Shown piece after piece: positions 53,035 through 61,299 of a DNA stretch of 64,000 bases. Position numbers and translations under genes: made by a program. The notes under the pieces were generated by a model. It saw only the letters and a list, made by a program, of their open reading frames with translations. It was not told the DNA's origin and searched no databases. The stretch is taken from positions 248,001 to 312,000 of the forward strand of contig NZ_AFBG01000018.1 of NCBI RefSeq assembly GCF_000204195.1, in the 5' to 3' direction. Numbering within the stretch: the first letter of the stretch is position 1; each line of letters begins with the position of its first letter. This DNA is from Acidovorax radicis N35. GTDB lineage: Bacteria; Pseudomonadota; Gammaproteobacteria; Burkholderiales; Burkholderiaceae_C.

Positions 53035-53955
53035 ATGCACCAAGTGGATTTGTCGATGGTCGACCTCAACCTGCTCAAGCTTTTTGAAGCACTCGTGCGG
53101 GACCGAAGCGTGACCCTGGCGGGCCTGCGCCTAGGCTTGAGCCAACCGGCGGCCAGCCGGGCACTGGGGCGCCTGCGCCGCATGCTGAACGACCAGCTGG
53201 TGGTGCGCGGCAAGCTCGGTTTGGACCTGACGCCGCGCGGCGAAGCCCTGGCAGGCCCGGTGAGCAAGCTGCTGGACGATGCACGCGGCATCGTGTCCCC
53301 CGCAGTCTTCGACCCCGCCGCGGCCACAGGCCGCATCACCATCGCCGCGCACGACCACCTGAGCGTCGTGGTGCTGGCTGGCCTGGTGTCGCGCCTCGAG
53401 CGACAAGCGCCCGCGTTGAGCCTGCACATCGCGCAGCCGGCCGGCGACAACGTGCGGCTGATCGAACAAGGCGCCGCAGACCTGGCGCTGGGCATTTTTG
53501 AGGCGTTGCCTGGCAGCCTGCATCGGCGGGGGCTCTACACCGACAGCTTGGTGTGCGTGGTGCGGGCCGGGCACCCTGCGGCCCAGGGTGCCTTCGGGCT
53601 GGACCGCTATGTGGCTTTGCGCCACGTTGCGGTGACGATTTCTGGCGTGGGGGAGAGCGCTGTGGATGTTGCTCTGTCGGCCCAGGGTCTTACCCGCCAT
53701 GTCGCACTGCGGGTGCCGCACTTTCTGGCGGCTGCCATGCTGGTTGCAGACAGCGACATGGTCCTGACCTTGCCCAGTCGGTTCGCGCGTTTGATGGCAA
53801 AGAGGCTTTCTCTCGCGCTGCTGGACCTGCCGCTGCCAGTGGCACCGTTGTCACCGGCCATGATCTGGCACGAGCGCTTTCACGGGGACCCAGCGAATGC
53901 CTGGGTGAGGCAGCAGCTTGTGGATATCGCTGTGTCGTTGGATGTAGAGACTTAG
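53035..53955 (+). CDS. LysR-family transcriptional regulator
   Basis: The regulator has 306 residues from ATG 53035, which has GGAAGG ten bases upstream; ATGs at 52984 and 53017 are also in frame. The N-terminal winged helix-turn-helix is LLKLFEALVRDRSVTLAGLRLGLSQPAASRAL. The remainder is the LysR effector domain (ITIAAHDHLSVVVLAGLVSRL onward). It most likely regulates the divergent NmrA-like gene. Its stop codon overlaps that of the convergent DUF1810 gene by four bases. Confidence 0.92.
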   Translation: MHQVDLSMVDLNLLKLFEALVRDRSVTLAGLRLGLSQPAASRALGRLRRMLNDQLVVRGKLGLDLTPRGEALAGPVSKLLDDARGIVSPAVFDPAAATGRITIAAHDHLSVVVLAGLVSRLERQAPALSLHIAQPAGDNVRLIEQGAADLALGIFEALPGSLHRRGLYTDSLVCVVRAGHPAAQGAFGLDRYVALRHVAVTISGVGESAVDVALSAQGLTRHVALRVPHFLAAAMLVADSDMVLTLPSRFARLMAKRLSLALLDLPLPVAPLSPAMIWHERFHGDPANAWVRQQLVDIAVSLDVET

Positions 53956-54380
53956 GCGCCATGCGGTCGTTGCACCGTGCGCGGGTCTTTTTCCCCGCCG
54001 AAGTACTTCTGCAGCACCGCGTCGAAGACGCTGCCGGGCGCCGATGCTTCAGCAAACAGCGTCATGCTGGAGCGCAGCTTGAGGTCGTCTGGCGTGCCCA
54101 ACACATCCAGCGCAGAAGACGCCTCCAACCCCAGCAGGATCTGGCAGCACTCGCGCAGGCGGCCTGCCAGCACCGGGTGCGCCAGATACGCCCGCGCCTC
54201 TGCCAGCGATTGAATGGCGTAGCGCTGCGCCATGTCGCTGTGCCCCAGCCCTTTGATCTGCGGAAACACAAACCACATCCAGTGCGTGCGCTTTTTGCCC
54301 GCCCGCAGCTCGGAAATCACGCGGGGCCAAACGGGCTCCTGGGCTTGCAGAAAGCGGTCGAGGTCAAGGAAGAGGGGCAT
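53952..54380 (-). CDS. DUF1810 family protein
   Basis: This conserved cytoplasmic protein has 142 residues. Family signatures are LDRFLQAQE, RTHWMWFVFPQIKGLGHSDMA and KYFGGEKDPRT. No function is established for DUF1810. It converges with and overlaps the LysR gene by four bases at the 3' end. Confidence 0.9.
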   Translation of the reverse strand: MPLFLDLDRFLQAQEPVWPRVISELRAGKKRTHWMWFVFPQIKGLGHSDMAQRYAIQSLAEARAYLAHPVLAGRLRECCQILLGLEASSALDVLGTPDDLKLRSSMTLFAEASAPGSVFDAVLQKYFGGEKDPRTVQRPHGA

Positions 54381-54425
54381 TCCGGGAGCTTGGTGATGGA
54401 CTGGCTGATGATGTCCAGTGCAGTG

Positions 54426-54920
54426 TCAGGCCGAGCGGGTGGCAGCGGTCAAATCTGGATGCATTTGAGTCAAGGATGAACCACACCAGGGGCAATGTCG
54501 AATGACAGTCTTGCTCGGTTCGACCCACCAACACGGCAGACTCTCTGGGCCGGCCAAGCCAAAACGGATTGCAAGGCCTGCATCGGCACCCTGAACGGCG
54601 TGAAACATCTCAGTGCAACAGTACGCTTGAGACATCCTTATCCATTCGTACCGTTCTGGCTCCAGCTCCGATTTTCTCCACTCAAGGCAGGCACTGCATT
54701 GCGAAATATGCTCAATCGCTGCATTCAGCTTCGTGTCCCCAAACAGGCTCGAATCGACGTCAAGGCAATCGTCCAATGCGAGACTTAGGGCCGTTCGATC
54801 GCCTTGATTTGCGTTCCAAAAAGTCTTGATTGCAGATCGAGAAGCAGCACAAGCATGCGCTGCTTGGATTGCACCCGAAGGCTCAGTGCCCATCAGCTGT
54901 TTGTCCTTGCTGGAAGTCAT
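54426..54920 (-). CDS. hypothetical cysteine-containing protein with C-terminal zinc-ribbon-like motif
   Basis: The gene encodes about 164 residues from ATG 54920; the frame is open to an ATG at 55076, but those 52 extra residues look non-coding. I do not recognise a named family. Visible features are SQCSACLEW, a repeated Cys pair, and a final RHCPWCGSSL that resembles half of a zinc ribbon, with WWVEPSKTVI before it. It appears soluble. It is in the same direction as DUF1810, 45 bases upstream of it. Confidence 0.6.
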   Translation of the reverse strand: MTSSKDKQLMGTEPSGAIQAAHACAASRSAIKTFWNANQGDRTALSLALDDCLDVDSSLFGDTKLNAAIEHISQCSACLEWRKSELEPERYEWIRMSQAYCCTEMFHAVQGADAGLAIRFGLAGPESLPCWWVEPSKTVIRHCPWCGSSLTQMHPDLTAATRSA

Positions 54921-55386
54921 AGGGGTGGCCTGAAGTTTGAATTCACCGGCATGTACGGCTTTGGCCTCGCTGGGGCGCCGGCGAAATTGTGCCGCAGAGG
55001 GGTTTCGACAAAATTGGTGGGGGCGGGACCGGCAACGCAACTGGAACCGCGACGAAATCGCCGCAGACCCTCTCATCTTGCGCGCCCTCCACTATGCCTG
55101 CGCCCCGGGCATGAGCTTCAGCCGGCGTCTGTGGTGTCTGGGGACGTGGTTTAACCAGCCGTCGCTCCGCGTACTTGGGCTGGCGTGTTCACGGCCTGGG
55201 CCCCTGCATTTGACGCAGCTGCAAAAGCCGCCACAAGCGCCGTGAGAGTGGGAATGCGCATGGGGCTGGTTGGAGTTGATGGTGACTGGGAAGCCTCGGC
55301 ACGGCAAAAATTGAATGGTGATGGGAGGTGATGGGTCCGGGAAATGTGACCGTGACACACCGCCACGCCCCGTGCAGAATGAACCG
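54921..55386. other. gene-poor stretch with no supported feature
   Basis: This divergent region of 466 bases shows no convincing gene. Short open frames on both strands lack ribosome sites and recognisable motifs. It should contain the promoters for the zinc-ribbon-like gene (minus) and the hydrolase gene (plus). Confidence 0.5.
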
Positions 55387-56274
55387 ATGAGCACTACCAC
55401 CACCACCTCCTTCCAGTCCAACGCAGACGGCACCCAGGTCACCACCTACACCTGGGCCCAAACCCCGGGCCAACCAGTGGGCGTCGTTCAAATTTCCCAC
55501 GGCCTTGCCGAGCATGGCGAGCGCTACGACCGCTTTGCGCGGGCCTTGAACGCCGCAGGCTTCATCGTCCACGCCGTGGACCATCGCGGACACGGGCGCA
55601 CCGCCGGTGGCAAGCTGGGTGACTTTGGCAGCGCAGGTTTCAGCGGCCTCATTGCCGACGTGGCCCAGTTCGGCGCACTGCTGCGCGCACAGCACGGGCC
55701 GCAACTGCCCGTGTTCCTGTTCGGCCACTCCATGGGCTCGTTCGCAGCGCAGGCGGCCATCCTCGACCATTCATCCACCTGGTCCGGCGTCATCCTGTCA
55801 GGCTCCACCGCCCTCGACCTGTTTGCCGCCGCCATGGCCAACGCCCCCGCCGATGCGACCGCCGGGCTCGCGGCGTTCAACGCAGGCTTTGAGCACCGCA
55901 CCGGCTACGAATGGCTGTCGCGCGACGCCGCAGAGGTAGACGCCTACGTCGCAGACCCCTGGTGCGGCTGGGACATGCCGGACGACGTGATCCCTTCGCT
56001 TTTCGCACCTGCGCCCCGGTTGGCCGACCCCGCGCTGCTCGCGCGCATCCGCAGCGACCTGCCCATCCTGATCGCGTCCGGCGACGCAGACCCGCTGGCT
56101 GCAGGTGGTGTCTTGTTGGAGCAACTGGGGCAGCGGTACCGGGATGCCGGTGTGGCCGATGTGACGGTCAAGCTGTACCCGGCGGCGCGCCATGAGATCT
56201 TGAATGAGACCAATCGGGATGAGGTGACGGGGGATGTGGTGGCGTGGCTGCGGGCGCGTTCCCGCATTGCGTAG
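55387..56274 (+). CDS. alpha/beta hydrolase, monoacylglycerol lipase/lysophospholipase-like
   Basis: This serine hydrolase has 295 residues and no signal peptide. Family motifs are SHGLAEHGERYDRFA, DHRGHGRT, the nucleophile elbow GHSMGS (Ser about 120), SGDADPLA for the acid and ARHEILNE for the histidine. These mark the serine aminopeptidase S33/monoacylglycerol lipase group, which acts on lipid esters. ATG 55387 is preferred over the longer frame from 55315, which lies in low-complexity sequence. It converges on the 564-residue gene. Confidence 0.9.
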   Translation: MSTTTTTSFQSNADGTQVTTYTWAQTPGQPVGVVQISHGLAEHGERYDRFARALNAAGFIVHAVDHRGHGRTAGGKLGDFGSAGFSGLIADVAQFGALLRAQHGPQLPVFLFGHSMGSFAAQAAILDHSSTWSGVILSGSTALDLFAAAMANAPADATAGLAAFNAGFEHRTGYEWLSRDAAEVDAYVADPWCGWDMPDDVIPSLFAPAPRLADPALLARIRSDLPILIASGDADPLAAGGVLLEQLGQRYRDAGVADVTVKLYPAARHEILNETNRDEVTGDVVAWLRARSRIA

Positions 56275-56321
56275 TCACGGCTCCCGTAGCAGCAGTCTGT
56301 TGAAGCGGCTCCCACGCCGGT

Positions 56322-58016
56322 TCATGCGAACAGCTCTGCCACCCTCTGCAGGAATGCCTGCATGGTCAGCTCGGCATCCAGCGTTTCGCGGGCGATAACG
56401 TCGGCGTTCCCGTGGCGCACGCCGTACTCAATGCGCAGCTGCATTTGGCCGTCGTCGTCCAGTCCGTTTTCGTAGCCCATGCGGAACATGCGTGATATGT
56501 CGCCGCGTCGAGCCAGTGCCAGGAAGCGATGCTCGTCAAGGCCCGTGATGGGTGCAAAGCAAAGGCACACCACTTTGATCGCGCCCTCACCAGCCCTGCC
56601 GGGCAGAGTGGTCACATGGCATCCGAGGCCGTCCGGGGGGATGCGCCCGGAGCTAGGCAATGTGGAGGCCTTGTCTTGCCACGCGCGCGTGAGCTCGGAT
56701 GCACCATCCGGACCGGCGAACCTGGCCCAAAAGCCACCTGGGTCTTTGCGCAGGTCCTGGTGCAAGGCTTCGGTCACTTCATAGTGGTGACAGCGCCGCC
56801 CACGCGGGTCGGGGGTGTGGGACTGCAGCGATGCAGGAATAGGGCGCAGTGCGGCCCGCCAGGCTGCTATGTCGTTCCAGCGGACCAGTGGCGGCGTGTG
56901 GGCCAGCGTGGCGCGCACGGCCGCCAGGGCCTCGCGTTCCTGAGGGGCGCGCCAATGGCTGCTGTGCTGCCAATGGTCCTCCAGCTCGCGGGCGATGGCG
57001 GGTGCCATGGGGTTGCCGTTGAGGTAGGAAATGATGAGGCGCTGCGCAAGCGGAAAGACCTCGTCACGCAGGCTGCGCGAGCCGTCGGAGCCGTCCGGGC
57101 GGTCCGACCAGGTGTAGGCGTTGCGGTAGGGGGTACGCACCGTGTCGGCGCTGGCGTCGTTGAGCAGTTGGTCCAGCCCATGCAGGTCAGTGCACAGACC
57201 CGCCAGGGGCAGAACCCGACCACATACCAGCGCAAGGACCGCTGGCAATTGCGACAGACGTTCGAGTGCCCACCGGTGCAGGGAGCCCGGCCCGGGCTCG
57301 AAGAACGCCATGCCCAGCTCGAAGGCGGTGTCCTGGTGAGGCTCGGGGCCCAGGGCTTGTGCCAGCACAGCGGTACAAGCGTCATGCCACACACGCAGGG
57401 TCAGGTTCAGCACTTCATAGCGCATCAGATTGACGGTCAGCACCTGGCGCACAGCACCAAGCCGTCGGGCGAGGACGATGGGCGCGCCGGGCTCGTCGGG
57501 TGGCGCAGCTTCCAGCTCAAAACCGCTGCCAGCCATAGCGCGCGCCAGGGCAGGGGCCAAAACTTCTCGCACCTCGCTCTCGCCGCGCAGCGCGTCTGGC
57601 GGGAGCGCCCCCCAGGGCCGCTTTTCGGCGGGCGCCACAGGCGTGGCGGCTTGCGCGAACTCAGTCGGCACTACCCGGCCGTCGGGCAGAAAACCTACGC
57701 CCAGCGTCGCGTCATACGCCACCAATCCCAGTGCACCGGCAATCTCCACAGCCGCCCGGTATGCAGGCATCTCATCCACGTTCGGGAGGTCAAACTGCCA
57801 TGCCGCGCGACGGCAGGCGTCGGCCTGTTGCAGTGGAGTGGTGCGACTCGCTACCTTGAAGCGGGCCTCGAACCGCAGCGCGAACTCGAGGAAGCGCAGG
57901 TTCTTGCCATCGGCACGCGCGTGCAGTAACTCGCGCATGGCCTCCAGAGCTGCAAAATTTTCGGGCAGCGGCAGGGCATGGCGCTGGGGGTCGAAGAGGT
58001 GAAGGCTAGAGGGCAT
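56322..58016 (-). CDS. hypothetical protein of 564 residues
   Basis: I do not recognise this protein. It begins SSLHLFDPQRHALPLPENF from ATG 58016 and is soluble with many Arg/Ala/Leu helices; no membrane segment or signal peptide is evident. Segments such as LGVGFLPDGRVVPTEF, YLNGNPMAPAIAREL and VTTLPGRAGEGAIKVVCL look conserved-protein-like. Upstream extension to 58172 would overlap the KAP gene and is unlikely. Base composition is like the chromosome, unlike the KAP gene 82 bases upstream in the same direction, so the two need not be functionally linked. Confidence 0.75.
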   Translation of the reverse strand: MPSSLHLFDPQRHALPLPENFAALEAMRELLHARADGKNLRFLEFALRFEARFKVASRTTPLQQADACRRAAWQFDLPNVDEMPAYRAAVEIAGALGLVAYDATLGVGFLPDGRVVPTEFAQAATPVAPAEKRPWGALPPDALRGESEVREVLAPALARAMAGSGFELEAAPPDEPGAPIVLARRLGAVRQVLTVNLMRYEVLNLTLRVWHDACTAVLAQALGPEPHQDTAFELGMAFFEPGPGSLHRWALERLSQLPAVLALVCGRVLPLAGLCTDLHGLDQLLNDASADTVRTPYRNAYTWSDRPDGSDGSRSLRDEVFPLAQRLIISYLNGNPMAPAIARELEDHWQHSSHWRAPQEREALAAVRATLAHTPPLVRWNDIAAWRAALRPIPASLQSHTPDPRGRRCHHYEVTEALHQDLRKDPGGFWARFAGPDGASELTRAWQDKASTLPSSGRIPPDGLGCHVTTLPGRAGEGAIKVVCLCFAPITGLDEHRFLALARRGDISRMFRMGYENGLDDDGQMQLRIEYGVRHGNADVIARETLDAELTMQAFLQRVAELFA

Positions 58017-58098
58017 TGCGGAGCTAGTACATAGTGATAGAGGCTGGCTCCCGCAGCTTGGCCGCGTGGATTCGCATGATTTGTTTGGGCCTGCAGGC

Positions 58099-61071
58099 TC
58101 ATGCAATCGGCGACGGTTTAAGCGGTGAGGCTTCGTCTGCAAGTTCGTCGAGAACGGTGAATACGCCCTCAAGGTCGTCCCGATAGAACGCCGTGTAGTT
58201 CGTTGTGAAGACCGAGCGCCCGCTACTCTGCAGGCCCATTCCCCGGATATGTTCGCGACACTGCCTCCAATAACTCCCCAAAGCCGCCGAATCCAACCCG
58301 CCTGGAATTCCCGTCTTGGTCGCGACGTAGCTGTCCCCCTCCTGGTCTGAGAAGAATGGACTGCTTAGATGGGATAAGCAGTGGTCAATGAAGATTAAAA
58401 CGTTTTCGGAATCTTTGGGGTTGAAGCAATGATCAAAGATGTACTCGTTCATCAGTCTCGATATGCCTCCGCAATCTTCATCTCCAGCGGCATCGTAGTA
58501 GCCGCACCCGACACCAGCGCCATTTGGAAGAGACGAGTTGCTAAGTTGGTAGGCCACAAAAGATGCTGCGGAGGACCGCGCTACAGCTATGCGGCGGGCA
58601 ATTGAAGTGTTCACTTCATCGGGCTCCGGAGGGAGCACCGCTTGATCTACAAGACTTGCGAATGCCTCTCCCAGGAAGTCTTCGGCCGGAACTCTGGATG
58701 CTTCGGCAAAGAAGTTTCGTCCCGGATCGATATAGGTACGCTTGAAAAGTGCGAAAACCTGCTGCGACAGCCTCCTCATTCCCGTAAGCGCTAGCTTGCT
58801 GACTAGGCCAGTGGTCTGTGCGGTCGAATCCTGATGAACGATGAGTGCTCTCTGCAAGTTGTACAGCTGCCCCCCACGATCCGCTGAGCATTGGAGCCTA
58901 AACAACATGAGGTCTTGCCAACCCAAGACTCCACGACGGGGGCTCGCAAGCCGCTCTATCAATCCCTTATCGAGATGTGCACGCTCGCCAAATATCCGCC
59001 ATGCGATCTCGATGACATTTTCAGAAGAGTTCGTCCTCCTTTGACCGGCCGTTCGCCCCCAGCCTACTCCGTCCAAAAGTCGCAACAAGGCGTAGACAGA
59101 CCTCGGTCTCAACCCTCTGTCATCGTTGTCGAACGATGAATAGCGAGGCATGTATTGCACAAGTGTTTCGATGGCGTCCTCGGTTGCGACACTGGGGAGG
59201 CGGTGGGCCTGATTCACCAGTACCCTCCAGAACTGATCGTGCCCCTTCTCTCCGCTCTTCAACGCAAAGTCGGCTGTTGAGAGTATGGAGGAGATGGAGT
59301 GACCTTCGCGAACTTGGTCAACCGCCGTTTGATAAAGGACGAAAGTCTCTTGCGGTTCCGGTGTCGCGAAACGCACGATAAGTTTGAGGTAGCCCTCAAG
59401 ATTTCGCGATTGCGCGTTATTGAAGCATGCCCGAGATCGAAGGGTTGACTCTTCGACGCTACCCGCCTCGCCCAGCTTCAGCGCACCGATATCAAACAAC
59501 TGCTCAAGCAAAAACTTGGAAGGACCTTTCTGGTCATCTCTCACTTGCGAGAAACCCTCCGCGTTCATGAAGCTCTTCCTGTCATATTCCCACTTCACTG
59601 AGAACGCGCCACTGCGACCTTCCGTCTCTTCGGCGTAGATTTGCCTGAATAGGCCGGGATAGTTCAGATGCAGAAGCATGAGATTGATGAGATCTCGCTT
59701 ATTGAAGTCCGTCCTCCCCAAATTGGTCTTCTCAATCTGCATAAGAAGAATGGCATTGACGAAGCGCTTAACCTTTCGCAGATCCCCAACCAAAGCTAGG
59801 TATTTGGCTGCAGATTCGCCTTGCAAGATGTCGGCAAGTTCATTGAGAACCGCGCCCAGCTTGACCATCGTGTCTGAGGGAACAGAGCCAAGCTGGCTCT
59901 CCGCTTTCTCCCAGTCGCGTCGCAGGAAGTCACGTATGCTGGTGCTGTCGACAAATAAGCTGAGCTTGACCGTCACGAACTTTTCAAGAAACTCGCGCGC
60001 CCTCGAACCCTCTTCTTTGCTATCTGCTAGCACCTCGGTGTCATAGCAAAGAATATAGGTCGCCTGCGAAAGCTTGAATGTCCGCCTTGTCGCAAACAGA
60101 ACATTGTTGATCGTCTTGGCATCCAATCGATCCAAATCGTCGATCACCACGATTACCCGTCGACCAATGCGACGAAGGACCTCGTCAATGTCGTCCAGAA
60201 GTTCATCGACAGTCTCTGCCGAAGGCTCCATCGATAGCTTGAAACCCAGAAATGAGACATCCGCCTTCCCCTTAACGAGGCGAGAGTAACGAGAAGCCGC
60301 TGGCCTGAATTCTGGGGCGAAGACTTTGCTTTGGATGGCCGCGGACAGGTCACGAATTAGCCGGTCCGAGAGATCAGGCTCAGAGGCATACCGGAGAGGC
60401 TCGAAACGACAAACAATGACTTTGTCTGCAGCGCGGTCCCAGTACCGCTCGGCTAGGTTGATGAAACTTGTCTTTCCGACACCCCATGGGCCATCGACAC
60501 CGAACACCAGCCCCGAATGGGAGCCACTTGCCAAGACGGTTTCCGCGAACGATTTAGCTTGTCCTTCGCTCGCCAGTAGGTCGTCCGTCTCGCGTTTGAT
60601 CTCGTCGTCTGAAAGGAAAAAGAGTTGCGATCGAGTTTCGGATCGACTCGGCCGGCTTTGCTGGACCAATGACGAAATCAACAAGATGCAGAGAAGCAGT
60701 AGGAGTACGGGCGCCCAATGGGGATCCGCGGACTGAAGAGCGTCGTGAAATTTTGAGAACCAGGGGAGCGCCAATTCGTTCGACCAGCCACCGAGAACAA
60801 TTGCGAGAAACAGGTCCAGGCGCAGGCTGCGCCCCATCTGTGCTGCGGACACATGCGCGCCGCGCTTGAGGGCATACATCGTACAAATTGCAAGTACGGC
60901 GAGGACAACAGCTCCCCGTAGCCAGATGCACAAATCGGCGAGTGTAGGGGCGAAGTTGGAGCCTAAGTGGTAGGTTGTCCGGAAAATCTCAGCTCCAACA
61001 AAACCAATGACAAACATCCTGGCGAATACCAAAATCTCCGGCATCTTCATTGATGGCTTTGTAGCTGGCAT
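58099..61071 (-). CDS. KAP-family P-loop NTPase with N-terminal membrane helices
   Basis: This large protein has 990 residues. Hydrophobic segments at about 13-32, 52-67, 84-96 and 119-137 anchor it in the membrane. The KAP NTPase domain follows with Walker A GPWGVGKTS (194-202) and Walker B VIVVIDDLDRLD (306-317), and ILCYDTEVL as the next sensor-like strand. The C-terminal 500 residues have no recognised domain. AAAGGAAG precedes ATG 61071. Base composition is lower in GC than the surroundings (one sampled 60-base line is 47% GC), indicating horizontal acquisition. KAP NTPases include the phage-exclusion protein PifA, so a defence role is plausible but unproven. Confidence 0.87.
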   Translation of the reverse strand: MPATKPSMKMPEILVFARMFVIGFVGAEIFRTTYHLGSNFAPTLADLCIWLRGAVVLAVLAICTMYALKRGAHVSAAQMGRSLRLDLFLAIVLGGWSNELALPWFSKFHDALQSADPHWAPVLLLLLCILLISSLVQQSRPSRSETRSQLFFLSDDEIKRETDDLLASEGQAKSFAETVLASGSHSGLVFGVDGPWGVGKTSFINLAERYWDRAADKVIVCRFEPLRYASEPDLSDRLIRDLSAAIQSKVFAPEFRPAASRYSRLVKGKADVSFLGFKLSMEPSAETVDELLDDIDEVLRRIGRRVIVVIDDLDRLDAKTINNVLFATRRTFKLSQATYILCYDTEVLADSKEEGSRAREFLEKFVTVKLSLFVDSTSIRDFLRRDWEKAESQLGSVPSDTMVKLGAVLNELADILQGESAAKYLALVGDLRKVKRFVNAILLMQIEKTNLGRTDFNKRDLINLMLLHLNYPGLFRQIYAEETEGRSGAFSVKWEYDRKSFMNAEGFSQVRDDQKGPSKFLLEQLFDIGALKLGEAGSVEESTLRSRACFNNAQSRNLEGYLKLIVRFATPEPQETFVLYQTAVDQVREGHSISSILSTADFALKSGEKGHDQFWRVLVNQAHRLPSVATEDAIETLVQYMPRYSSFDNDDRGLRPRSVYALLRLLDGVGWGRTAGQRRTNSSENVIEIAWRIFGERAHLDKGLIERLASPRRGVLGWQDLMLFRLQCSADRGGQLYNLQRALIVHQDSTAQTTGLVSKLALTGMRRLSQQVFALFKRTYIDPGRNFFAEASRVPAEDFLGEAFASLVDQAVLPPEPDEVNTSIARRIAVARSSAASFVAYQLSNSSLPNGAGVGCGYYDAAGDEDCGGISRLMNEYIFDHCFNPKDSENVLIFIDHCLSHLSSPFFSDQEGDSYVATKTGIPGGLDSAALGSYWRQCREHIRGMGLQSSGRSVFTTNYTAFYRDDLEGVFTVLDELADEASPLKPSPIA

Positions 61072-61299
61072 TGGCTTCCTTTTTTAGGCATGTGCGCTTC
61101 GCGCTCGAAAGTATCGCCGTTGCCTGCGGCTTCGCCGATCTGACTGCAACTGCCTGTCCGCTACAGCCGTTCAATTTAAAGGGACAGGTGACAGATCATG
61201 GCCGAGGGCTGCCCGCCGGATGGATCCCGTGAGCGGCAGCAACCGCCAACTAGCCGCAGAACCCTGAGCATTCAATCTCGTGGCCACTGACTTATCTAC

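Noticed and set aside
54937..55245. Plus-strand open frame of 102 codons in the gene-poor region, including a phrase like NWNRDEIAADPLILRALHYA
   Set aside because: The middle looked protein-like, but there is no ribosome site, the ends are low-complexity, and I recognise no family. Kept only as part of the gene-poor stretch.
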